Shown piece after piece: positions 1-5,433 of a DNA stretch of 5,433 bases. Under the pieces are notes generated by a model, which saw nothing but the letters and a program-made list of their open reading frames with translations, was not told the origin of the DNA and searched no databases. Source of the DNA: Gammaproteobacteria bacterium. Its GTDB lineage: Bacteria > Pseudomonadota > Gammaproteobacteria > Tenderiales > Tenderiaceae. Every line of letters starts with the position of its first letter. Position 1 is the stretch's first letter. The position numbers and the translations under genes are program-made. The stretch spans positions 1 through 5,433 of the forward strand of contig JAJRWO010000303.1 of assembly GCA_024276775.1 (NCBI GenBank). The letters are read 5' to 3'.

Positions 1-168
1 AGTCATGATGGTGGCGGGATTGGAGTTCACCAAAATAACGCGATAACCCTCTTCACCCAGTGCCTTGCAGGCCTGAGCGCCAGAATAGTCAAACTCACTG
101 GCTTGACCAATGACAATAGGCCCAGCGCCGATAATCAGGATGCTTTTAATGTCAGTACGTTTAGGCAT
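1..168 (-). CDS. carB: Carbamoyl phosphate synthetase large subunit, N-terminal fragment (runs off the left edge)
   Basis: Large (synthetase) subunit of carbamoyl phosphate synthetase. It uses ammonia delivered by CarA, bicarbonate and two ATP to make carbamoyl phosphate for pyrimidines and arginine. Only the first 56 codons are present, starting at ATG 168-166 with MPKRTDIKSI. The visible part contains the start of the first ATP-grasp half: the GAGPIVIGQ nucleotide-binding-type loop (residues 14-22), EFDYSGAQACKAL, and VNSNPATIMT at the window edge. It is nearly identical to the E. coli CarB N-terminus as I remember it; the full protein is normally about 1,070 residues. The start lies 22 bases after the carA stop, with only a weak GAG (178-176) as ribosome site, so it is probably cotranscribed with carA. 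No extra ORF separates carA and carB. The identification is firm; only the C-terminal extent is unknown. Confidence 0.97.
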   Translation of the reverse strand, partial: MPKRTDIKSILIIGAGPIVIGQASEFDYSGAQACKALGEEGYRVILVNSNPATIMT

Positions 169-190
169 TATTCAACTCGATTGCTTGTAC

Positions 191-1339
191 TTAAGGTTGT
201 TTAGCTGCTTGAATCAGCTCAATAAAATGATCGAACAGCGGTGCTGCATCATGTGGCCCAGGGCTGGCTTCAGGATGGCCCTGAAAGCTAAAGGCTGCCA
301 CATCGGTACGATGAATACCCTGTAGCGAACCGTCAAACAGCGAACGGTGCGTCGCGCGCAAATTGGCTGGCAAGCTCGCCTCATCCACAGCAAAACCATG
401 ATTCTGACTGGTGATTATGACGCGCCTGGCTGCATCGTCAAACACCGGGTGATTACCCCCGTGGTGACCAAACTTCATCTTCACCGTTTTAGCACCGCTG
501 GCCAGAGCCAGCAATTGATGTCCAAGACAAATACCAAACATTGGTACGTTGGTTTCCAGAATTTCTTTGATCGCGGCGATCGCATAATCACACGGTTCAG
601 GATCACCCGGACCATTGGAAAGAAACACACCATCAGGATTCATTGCCAGTACTTCACTGGCGGAGGTCTGCGCCGGCACAACCGTCAAACGGCAGCCGCG
701 ATCCACTAGCATGCGCAGAATATTGCGCTTCACGCCGTAATCATAGACAACTACGTGGTGAGGCAGATTTTCTTCAATAGGATGCGGTGCATCTGGCAGG
801 CCAGTGCTGATTCCCCAGCTGCCTTGAGCCCACTCAAACGGCTGACGGGTAGTCACTTCCTTGGCCAAATCCAAGCCTTTCAAACCAGAAAAATCTTTGA
901 CAGCAGCCAACGCTATTGTTTCATCCAGATCAGCACCCGCAACGATACAACCGGCCTGAGCACCCTTTTGACGCAAAATGCGAGTCAACTTGCGGGTATC
1001 AATATCAGCAATCGCCACCAGATTATGGCGTTTAAGATAAACATCCAGACGCTCTTGTTTACGCCAACTACTGGCAAGCAGCGGCAGATCACGAATCACT
1101 AAACCACTGGCGACAATCTCGCCCGACTCTTCATCTTCACTATTCACGCCAACATTACCGATGTGGGGATAGGTCAGGGTAACAATCTGACGACAATAGG
1201 AGGGGTCGGTCAGGATTTCCTGATAACCCGTCATTGAGGTATTGAACACCACCTCACCAACAGTCTGCCCTTCTGCACCTATGGCTTTACCATAGAAAGC
1301 AGTACCGTCTTCCAAGACTAACAGGGCCGACTTTTCCAA
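191..1339 (-). CDS. carA: Carbamoyl phosphate synthetase small (glutaminase) subunit, TTG start
   Basis: Glutamine amidotransferase subunit that hydrolyses glutamine and channels ammonia to CarB. With the TTG at 1339-1337 as start the protein is 382 residues, the same length as E. coli CarA, and begins (f)MEKSALLVLEDG, which matches the E. coli N-terminus. The N-terminal CarA domain covers about residues 1-150. The C-terminal class I glutaminase domain contains FGICLGHQL with nucleophile Cys271, the SNGPGDP loop (241-247), and FQGHPEASPG with catalytic His355 and Glu357. The reading frame stays open upstream to another TTG at 1402, but the 21 extra residues are not family-like and run through a terminator hairpin. 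A GGAGG at 1349-1345 sits 5 bases before the chosen TTG. UUG initiation is known for E. coli carA. It lies 22 bases before carB and 140 bases after dapB, with its own predicted promoter and leader terminator. Confidence 0.97.
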   Translation of the reverse strand: MEKSALLVLEDGTAFYGKAIGAEGQTVGEVVFNTSMTGYQEILTDPSYCRQIVTLTYPHIGNVGVNSEDEESGEIVASGLVIRDLPLLASSWRKQERLDVYLKRHNLVAIADIDTRKLTRILRQKGAQAGCIVAGADLDETIALAAVKDFSGLKGLDLAKEVTTRQPFEWAQGSWGISTGLPDAPHPIEENLPHHVVVYDYGVKRNILRMLVDRGCRLTVVPAQTSASEVLAMNPDGVFLSNGPGDPEPCDYAIAAIKEILETNVPMFGICLGHQLLALASGAKTVKMKFGHHGGNHPVFDDAARRVIITSQNHGFAVDEASLPANLRATHRSLFDGSLQGIHRTDVAAFSFQGHPEASPGPHDAAPLFDHFIELIQAAKQP

Positions 1340-1344
1340 TTCAT

Positions 1345-1349
1345 CCTCC
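1345..1349 (-). promoter_or_regulatory. Shine-Dalgarno of carA that fixes the TTG start
   Basis: GGAGG is followed by five bases (ATGAA) and then the carA TTG at 1339-1337. The strong site and good spacing compensate for the weak start codon. The spacer itself contains an ATG (1344-1342) that touches the GGAGG directly. That ATG opens an out-of-frame eight-codon ORF (MNWKSRPC, then TAG) overlapping the beginning of carA. With no spacer it should initiate poorly, so TTG is preferred on both spacing and homology. Confidence 0.85.
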
Positions 1350-1362
1350 AGGAGATAGCTGC

Positions 1363-1395
1363 AAAAAGCGGGAGGGCTCTTACGCCCTATCCCGC
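1363..1395 (-). terminator. Intrinsic terminator in the carA leader (putative attenuator)
   Basis: Read on the minus strand: GCGGG (1395-1391), a two-base AT bulge, AGGGC (1388-1384), a six-base loop GTAAGA, then GCCCT-CCCGC (1377-1368) and five Ts (1367-1363). This gives ten G/C-rich pairs interrupted by one small bulge, followed immediately by a U tract, which is the form of a Rho-independent terminator. It lies downstream of the predicted carA promoter and only 23 bases before the TTG start, so it cannot simply be the end of a dapB transcript without also affecting carA. The natural reading is a transcription attenuator in the carAB leader. The hairpin is seen in the sequence; regulation is inferred. 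Confidence 0.75.
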
Positions 1396-1410
1396 CTTCC
1401 AATACTGATA

Positions 1411-1417
1411 CAAAATC
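1411..1417 (-). promoter_or_regulatory. Predicted carA transcription start region GATTTTG
   Basis: Six bases after the predicted -10 box the minus strand reads GATTTTG. Initiation would fall on G1417 or A1416, directly before a run of four Ts. E. coli pyrimidine genes such as codBA and upp have the same kind of initially transcribed sequence (GA followed by a T run). There, high UTP favours A starts that slip in the U run and abort, while low UTP favours productive G starts. The match here is to the layout; the run is shorter than in those E. coli cases. The start site itself is not mapped. Confidence 0.5.
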
Positions 1418-1423
1418 GGCAGA

Positions 1424-1452
1424 ATTCTACTTTATATGGATGTCTCTGTCCA
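1424..1452 (-). promoter_or_regulatory. Sigma70-type promoter of carAB
   Basis: On the minus strand a -35 box TGGACA (1452-1447) and a -10 box TAGAAT (1429-1424) are separated by exactly 17 bases (1446-1430). Each hexamer differs from consensus at one position. A run of seven Ts at 1470-1464, upstream of the -35 box, could act as an UP-element-like tract. The -10 box is part of the 8-base palindrome AGAATTCT. The promoter lies just after the dapB stop, giving a carA leader of about 78 bases. No convincing ArgR box was recognised. Confidence 0.7.
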
Positions 1453-1478
1453 CGAGCGTCTACAAAAAAAGTCCATAT
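1434..1478. repeat. Seven-base inverted repeat flanking the carA -35 region
   Basis: ATATGGA (1434-1440) and TCCATAT (1472-1478) are perfect reverse complements separated by 31 bases. One arm lies in the spacer of the predicted carA promoter and the other just after the dapB stop, so the pair brackets the -35 box. It could be two half-sites for a regulator, or chance. The arms are short and A/T-rich, so confidence that it is functional is low. Confidence 0.3.
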
Positions 1479-1479
1479 T

Positions 1480-2295
1480 TCAATCCTTTAGACCCAGCAC
1501 ATCCTGCATATCAAACAAACCCTTGTCCTTATCACCCAGCCAAGCCGCTGCCCTTGCCGCACCGCTGGCAAACGTCATGCGGCTGGTGGCTTTATGGGTG
1601 ATTTCGAGCCGCTCACCGATATCCGCAAACATCACCGTATGCTCACCAACAATATCGCCGGCACGAATCGTTTCAAAACCGATAGTCTGGCGTTCGCGTT
1701 CGCCCGTCTGGCCTTCACGACCATAAATAGCACACGTGTTCAAGTCGCGCCCCAAAGCATCGGCCACGACTTCACCCATACGCAAAGCAGTGCCTGACGG
1801 CGCATCAACTTTGTGCCGATGATGCGCCTCGATGATTTCGATATCCACCTCATCGCCCAGTACCCGTGCCGCAATATCCAACAGTTTCAAGGTCAAATTG
1901 ACGCCAACGCTCATATTCGGGGCAAAAATAACAGACACATCATCAGCCACCACAGCAATCTGCTGCTTTTGCTCATGACTAAAGCCAGTGGTACCAATCA
2001 CCAACGAGCAGCCTGCCTGATGACAAATATCAAGATGCCTCAAGCTCGCCTCAATCGAGGTGAAATCAATTAACACATCAAACTGTTCAGTCACCGCTGA
2101 CAAATCATCCACCAAGGGTACACCCAGCCTACCAACACCAGCCAACTCCCCAGCATCCGCCCCCAGCAACGAGTTACCCGTCCGTTCGGTGGCCACAGCC
2201 ACTGTCAAGCCAGGGTGCTGGTGGCAGGCATCAATCAGATGACGCCCCATTCGACCGGCGGCTCCTGCAATCGCAATTTTTGTTATTTGCCCCAC
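1480..2295 (-). CDS. dapB: 4-hydroxy-tetrahydrodipicolinate reductase
   Basis: Cytoplasmic NAD(P)H-dependent reductase that converts the product of DapA to tetrahydrodipicolinate, on the way to diaminopimelate (peptidoglycan) and lysine. The protein has 271 residues, close to 273 in E. coli. The N-terminal Rossmann domain has GAAGRMG (11-17) and Glu37-Arg38 at the cofactor-selecting position, followed by IDFTS (76-80) and VIGTTGF (99-105). The C-terminal substrate and tetramer domain has EAHHRHKVDAPSGTA (157-170), with His158/His159, Lys162 and Ser-Gly-Thr 167-169 matching the family's active site. The start is GTG at 2295, eight bases after a GGAGG; no in-frame ATG exists upstream before the dnaJ stop. 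It follows dnaJ by only 28 bases with no terminator or clear promoter in between, suggesting readthrough from the chaperone transcript. Just downstream a T7 run follows a weak hairpin at best, so no convincing dapB terminator is seen before the carA promoter. Confidence 0.97.
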   Translation of the reverse strand: MGQITKIAIAGAAGRMGRHLIDACHQHPGLTVAVATERTGNSLLGADAGELAGVGRLGVPLVDDLSAVTEQFDVLIDFTSIEASLRHLDICHQAGCSLVIGTTGFSHEQKQQIAVVADDVSVIFAPNMSVGVNLTLKLLDIAARVLGDEVDIEIIEAHHRHKVDAPSGTALRMGEVVADALGRDLNTCAIYGREGQTGERERQTIGFETIRAGDIVGEHTVMFADIGERLEITHKATSRMTFASGAARAAAWLGDKDKGLFDMQDVLGLKD

Positions 2296-2303
2296 CCTCT
2301 CAA

Positions 2304-2308
2304 CCTCC
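2304..2308 (-). promoter_or_regulatory. Shine-Dalgarno of dapB supporting the GTG start
   Basis: GGAGG at 2308-2304 is eight bases before GTG 2295-2293, in the 28-base dnaJ-dapB gap. It decides the start, because the next in-frame ATG lies well inside the Rossmann fold (Met16 of GRMG) and would remove the nucleotide-binding loop. Confidence 0.8.
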
Positions 2309-2323
2309 GCCGATTGCTCATGA

Positions 2324-3469
2324 CTACGATTTCAATTCTTCAAAAAACTTTTTCACACCTTTAAACCAGCTATGGGAGCGGGGACTATGCTTGCTATCAC
2401 CACCTTCCGTGGCCTGTTGAAACTGCTCTAGCAACTCTTTTTGCTTGCGATTCAGATGGACTGGTGTCTCTATTTCCAATCGACACATCAAGTCACCCAC
2501 AGCACCACCATGAACGGATTTCACTCCCTTGCCACGCAGTCGAAACACTTTGCCAGTTTGCGTCTCAGCTGGAATTTTTAATTTCACACGCCCACCAAGG
2601 GTCGGCACATCCAGCTCCCCCCCCAAAGCAGCCATCACAAAACTGATTGGCATTTCACAAAAAAGATCACTGTCTTCGCGGCTGAAAATGGCATGCGAAC
2701 GCACTTTGACCTGCACGTATAAATCACCGGCCGGGCCACCATTTTCACCCGCCTCGCCTTCACCTGCCAAACGAATCCGATCCCCTGTATCAACACCGGC
2801 AGGAATTTTCACCGACAATATTTTCTGTTCTTTAACGCGCCCTTGTCCATGACAGCTGCCGCAAGGATCCTTAATGACCTTGCCCTTGCCATGGCAATGG
2901 GGACAGGTTTGCTGCAAGGAAAAGAAACCTTGCTGTACCCGCACCTGGCCATGACCACCACACGTAGCACAGGCAGTCGGATGACTGCCCTTCTTGGCAC
3001 CCGAACCATCACAGGGTTTACATTTTATATGCGTGGGAACGCGAATTTTAACCGCTGTACCCGCCACCGCTTCTTCCAGGTTCAGATCCAGGTTGTAACG
3101 CAGGTCAGCACCACGATAGACATTGGCACCACCGCCACGGGCACCGCCAAAAATATCGCCAAACACGTCGCCAAAGATATCACCAAAATTACCTGCGCCT
3201 GCCCCCGCACCACCGGAACCTGGACCACCGCCCCCAGCAGAAGAGCCCACCCCGGCATGACCAAACTGGTCATAGGCAGCGCGTTTCTGGGCATTGGAAA
3301 GAACTTCGTAGGCCTGTTTGGCTTCCTTAAATTTCTCTTCTGCCTCAGCATTATCAGGATTACGGTCAGGGTGGTGTTTCTGTGCTGCGCGGCGATAAGC
3401 CTTTTTAATGTCAGCTTCGCTGGCGTTTTTTGCCACCCCTAAAATTTCGTATAAATCTCGTTTGGCCAT
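2324..3469 (-). CDS. dnaJ: Hsp40 co-chaperone DnaJ
   Basis: Cytosolic J-domain co-chaperone that delivers unfolded clients to DnaK and stimulates its ATPase. The protein has 381 residues (E. coli 376) and is a complete class A DnaJ. The J domain (1-70) has the HPD motif at 33-35. The Gly/Phe region (about 75-115) contains DIF, DVF and DIF repeats at 97-107. Four zinc-binding CxxCxGxG repeats start at Cys150, Cys167, Cys189 and Cys203. The C-terminal client-binding domains include KIPAGVDTGDRIRLAGEGEAG (221-241), ending in GVKKFFEELKS. The ATG at 3469 is chosen because it gives MAKRDLYEILGV; a TTG five codons upstream would only add KFRF-like residues. The ribosome site is weak (AGG at 3475-3473, only three bases away). 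It follows dnaK after 118 bases rich in hairpins and precedes dapB by 28 bases. Confidence 0.98.
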   Translation of the reverse strand: MAKRDLYEILGVAKNASEADIKKAYRRAAQKHHPDRNPDNAEAEEKFKEAKQAYEVLSNAQKRAAYDQFGHAGVGSSAGGGGPGSGGAGAGAGNFGDIFGDVFGDIFGGARGGGANVYRGADLRYNLDLNLEEAVAGTAVKIRVPTHIKCKPCDGSGAKKGSHPTACATCGGHGQVRVQQGFFSLQQTCPHCHGKGKVIKDPCGSCHGQGRVKEQKILSVKIPAGVDTGDRIRLAGEGEAGENGGPAGDLYVQVKVRSHAIFSREDSDLFCEMPISFVMAALGGELDVPTLGGRVKLKIPAETQTGKVFRLRGKGVKSVHGGAVGDLMCRLEIETPVHLNRKQKELLEQFQQATEGGDSKHSPRSHSWFKGVKKFFEELKS

Positions 3470-3492
3470 AAACCTAAATTTCAATTATTCAC

Positions 3493-3509
3493 AATGCCAT
3501 GGTGGCATT
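3493..3509. repeat. Short perfect hairpin upstream of dnaJ
   Basis: AATGCCA (3493-3499) and TGGCATT (3503-3509) are perfect reverse complements around a three-base loop. In the dnaK-dnaJ mRNA it would fold about 23 bases before the dnaJ start, close to the weak ribosome site. It has no U tract, so it is not an intrinsic terminator. It could modulate translation or mRNA decay, or have no role. Confidence 0.45.
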
Positions 3510-3532
3510 TGCGGTTCTTTAACACACAACAA

Positions 3533-3557
3533 CAGGCGGGGTCAAAGACCGCGCCTG
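3533..3557 (-). terminator. Strong dnaK-dnaJ intergenic hairpin, possible weak terminator or processing stem
   Basis: Arms CAGGCG (3533-3538) and CGCCTG (3552-3557) enclose GGTC (3540-3543), a three-base AAA loop and GACC (3547-3550), with one mismatched pair (3539/3551). This is a ten-pair, mostly G/C stem. On the minus-strand transcript it is followed by TTGTTGTGTG, a U-rich but broken run, so termination would be partial at best. The position between dnaK and dnaJ suits partial attenuation or protection of the dnaK 3' end, giving more DnaK than DnaJ. The stem is seen directly; the role is inferred. Confidence 0.5.
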
Positions 3558-3581
3558 CCATCACATTACCTCACTATAATT

Positions 3582-3599
3582 GACGACTTATTTGTCGTC
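3582..3599. repeat. Inverted repeat spanning the dnaK stop codon
   Basis: GACGAC (3582-3587) and GTCGTC (3594-3599) form a perfect six-pair stem with a six-base loop holding the TAA stop. One arm encodes the last Asp-Asp pair of DnaK and the other lies just after the stop. It has no following U tract. It could be chance, since GAC GAC is common in DnaK tails, but it adds to two further stems in the same gap. Confidence 0.35.
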
Positions 3600-5433
3600 T
3601 TTAACTTCCTCAAACTCAGCATCAACGACATCATCCTTAGCCGCTGATTCAGTCTCAGCCTCAGTACTAGGCTGAGCTTCAGCAGCAGCACCATCAGCAC
3701 CCTTCTGTGCATAAACACGCTCGGCCAACTTGCCAGAGATTTCAGTCAAGGCCTGAGTCTTGGCTTCAATTTCATCCTTGTCGCGGCCCTTCATGGCTTC
3801 TCTTAGGGTTTCAATCGCAGACTCGATATTTTTCTTTTCTTCTGCTTCAACCTGATCACCCAGCTCTTCCATAGACTTGATGGTGGCGTGAATCATGCCG
3901 TCGGCAGTATTGCGTGCCGTCACCAGCTCATGGAATTTACGATCTTCCTCGGCATGAGCATCAGCATCTTTGACCATATTTTCGACATCTTCATCAGACA
4001 AGCCTGAAGAGGCCTTGATCACAATTGATGTCTCTTTTCCTGACGCTTTGTCCTTGGCCGACACATTCAAAATACCATTGGCATCAATATCAAAAGTTAC
4101 ATCGATCTGAGGGACGCCGCGCGGCGCTGGTGGGATATCACCCAAGTCAAAACGACCCAACGATTTATTGCCTGTCGCCTGCTCACGTTCACCCTGCAGT
4201 ACATGCACGGTAACGGCGGTCTGGTTATCATCTGCGGTCGAGAAAATCTGGTTGGCCTTGGTCGGGATAGTTGTATTTTTGTCAATCAATTTGGTCATCA
4301 CACCGCCCATGGTTTCAATGCCCAGCGACAACGGCGTAACATCAAGCAACAGTACATCTGTAACTTCACCCCCCAGAACACCCCCCTGGATTGCAGCACC
4401 CACAGCAACCGCTTCGTCAGGGTTTACATCTTTACGTGGTTCCTTGCCGAAGAACTCCTGTACCGCCGCCTGAACTTTAGGCATACGAGTCTGACCACCC
4501 ACCAAAATGATATCGTCGATATCCGATGCTGACAGCCCTGCATCTTTCAAGGCAATACGACAAGGCTCAATGGTACGTGCCACCAACTCATCAACCAGCG
4601 ATTCAAGCTTGGCCCGCGTTAGTTTGATGTTCAAATGTTTAGGACCAGAGGCATCGGCCGTAACATATGGCAGATTCACATCAGTCTGTTGACTCGATGA
4701 CAACTCAATCTTGGCTTTTTCAGCCGCCTCTTTCAGACGTTGCAAGGCCATTGGATCGCTGTGCAGATCAATACCTGTTTCTTTTTTGAATTCATCAGAC
4801 AAATAATCAATCAGACGCATATCAAAATCTTCACCGCCCAGAAAGGTATCACCGTTGGTCGACAACACTTCAATTTGGTGCTCGCCTTCGATTTCTGCAA
4901 TCTCGATAATGGAGACATCAAAAGTACCACCACCCAAGTCATAAACTGCGATTTTGCGATCACCCGTTTTTTTGTCCATACCATAAGCCAGGGCGGCAGC
5001 CGTCGGCTCGTTGATAATCCGCTTGACATCCAAACCTGCAATCTTACCAGCATCTTTAGTTGCCTGACGCTGTGAATCATTGAAATATGCAGGCACTGTA
5101 ATGACGGCCTCGGTTACCTCTTCACCGAGATAATCCTCGGCCGTCTTTTTCATTTTCATCAAGGTGCGGGCAGAGATTTCAGGCGCAGCCATCTTTTTGC
5201 CATTGACCTCAACCCAGGCATCACCGTTATCGGCTTCAATAATATTGTAAGGCGCCATTTTGATGTCTTTCTGAACTTCGGCATCTTTAAAACGACGCCC
5301 AATCAAACGTTTAATTGCATGCAGAGTATTAGTAGGATTGGTCACAGCCTGACGCTTGGCAGACTGGCCCACCAGCACTTCATTGTCATCGGTATACGCA
5401 ATAATCGAAGGCGTAGTACGGTCGCCTTCGCTA
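3588..5433 (-). CDS. dnaK: Hsp70 chaperone DnaK, lacking its first ~29 codons (runs off the right edge)
   Basis: ATP-dependent cytosolic chaperone that binds exposed hydrophobic segments and cycles with DnaJ and GrpE. 614 residues are visible. The first full codon is AGC at 5432-5430 and aligns with about residue 30 of E. coli DnaK, so the full protein should have about 643 residues against 638. Using E. coli numbering, catalytic Lys70 (AIKRLIGRRF), Glu171 (NEPTAA), Asp194, Thr199 and Asp201 (YDLGGGTFD) are all present. The interdomain linker DVLLLDVTPLS, the substrate-binding domain, the helical lid and the conserved acidic tail DDVVDAEFEEVKDDK follow. The N-terminal GIDLGTTNS phosphate loop is outside the window. 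The tail before the last motif is Ala/Glu-rich and variable, as is usual. dnaJ follows after 118 bases. Any heat-shock promoter would lie upstream, out of view. Confidence 0.98.
   Translation of the reverse strand, partial: SEGDRTTPSIIAYTDDNEVLVGQSAKRQAVTNPTNTLHAIKRLIGRRFKDAEVQKDIKMAPYNIIEADNGDAWVEVNGKKMAAPEISARTLMKMKKTAEDYLGEEVTEAVITVPAYFNDSQRQATKDAGKIAGLDVKRIINEPTAAALAYGMDKKTGDRKIAVYDLGGGTFDVSIIEIAEIEGEHQIEVLSTNGDTFLGGEDFDMRLIDYLSDEFKKETGIDLHSDPMALQRLKEAAEKAKIELSSSQQTDVNLPYVTADASGPKHLNIKLTRAKLESLVDELVARTIEPCRIALKDAGLSASDIDDIILVGGQTRMPKVQAAVQEFFGKEPRKDVNPDEAVAVGAAIQGGVLGGEVTDVLLLDVTPLSLGIETMGGVMTKLIDKNTTIPTKANQIFSTADDNQTAVTVHVLQGEREQATGNKSLGRFDLGDIPPAPRGVPQIDVTFDIDANGILNVSAKDKASGKETSIVIKASSGLSDEDVENMVKDADAHAEEDRKFHELVTARNTADGMIHATIKSMEELGDQVEAEEKKNIESAIETLREAMKGRDKDEIEAKTQALTEISGKLAERVYAQKGADGAAAEAQPSTEAETESAAKDDVVDAEFEEVKDDK

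Noticed and set aside
347..709. 120-codon plus-strand open frame opposite carA
   Set aside because: Antisense to the glutaminase domain of carA; no recognisable protein features and no supporting regulatory signals sought or seen.
1387..1413. Possible eight-codon leader peptide (TTG TAT CAG TAT TGG AAG GCG GGA TAG) in the carA leader
   Set aside because: The TTG would lie only about four bases from the predicted transcription start and has no Shine-Dalgarno, so translation is unlikely.
1421..1428. AGAATTCT palindrome over the carA -10 box as an operator
   Set aside because: Eight bases is too short to separate from chance, and it does not resemble a regulator site I can name.
1464..1483. 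T7 tract right after dapB as a dapB terminator
   Set aside because: The upstream sequence forms only a weak stem of five or six pairs with wobbles and a large loop; the tract fits better as A/T-rich DNA upstream of the carA promoter.
3165..3215. Repeated pattern in the dnaJ Gly/Phe region as a DNA repeat
   Set aside because: It encodes the conserved DIFGDVFGDIFGG segment also present in E. coli DnaJ, so it reflects protein sequence.
2843..3442. 199-codon open frame on the plus strand opposite dnaJ
   Set aside because: It lies wholly antisense to a fully recognisable dnaJ, shows no family-like motifs, and its openness follows from the codon pattern of dnaJ.
3489..3508. Tiny ORFs (e.g. ATG GCA TTG TGA) before dnaJ as regulatory uORFs
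   Set aside because: Too short, no ribosome site, and expected by chance in a non-coding gap.
3570..3587. Promoter for dnaJ (TATAGT after the dnaK stop)
   Set aside because: The matching -35 position is poor (about three of six) and no sigma32-type boxes were recognised in the gap.

Overview
The window is ordinary chromosomal core sequence from a gammaproteobacterium. Five genes lie on the minus strand in the order dnaK - dnaJ - dapB - carA - carB, reading from the right edge to the left edge. The predicted proteins resemble the E. coli proteins along their whole length, as recalled from memory. This order (chaperones, then dapB, then carAB) is the one I associate with Pseudomonas-type and related non-enteric gammaproteobacteria, not with enterics. 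The genus cannot be fixed from the sequence alone. I see no mobile element, CRISPR array, tRNA, rRNA or foreign-looking island.

Region by region (plus-strand coordinates): 5433-3588 is dnaK, lacking about 29 N-terminal codons beyond the window edge. 3587-3470 is a 118-base dnaK-dnaJ gap that, with the dnaK stop region, holds three inverted repeats, one of them a strong GC-rich hairpin. 3469-2324 is dnaJ. A 28-base gap leads to dapB (2295-1480), which starts with GTG. 1479-1340 is a 140-base gap and the main regulatory region. It holds a good sigma70-type promoter, a GATTTTG initially transcribed sequence, an intrinsic terminator inside the carA leader, and a strong Shine-Dalgarno before a TTG start. 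1339-191 is carA. After 22 bases, carB begins at 168 and runs off the left edge. No gene-free stretch exceeds 140 bases.

Functionally there are two groups. DnaK and DnaJ form the Hsp70 chaperone machine (the GrpE gene is not in the window). DapB makes tetrahydrodipicolinate for lysine and peptidoglycan. CarA and CarB are the glutaminase and synthetase subunits of carbamoyl phosphate synthetase, which feeds both pyrimidine and arginine synthesis. The close dnaJ-dapB spacing suggests cotranscription, whereas carAB appears to have its own regulated promoter.

The genes are conventional and I do not claim a new system. The most interesting part is the carA leader, where two pyrimidine-control devices known elsewhere seem to be stacked: a start site of the type that responds to UTP by start-site switching or reiterative transcription, and a terminator about 20 bases later. 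This is a sequence-based prediction.
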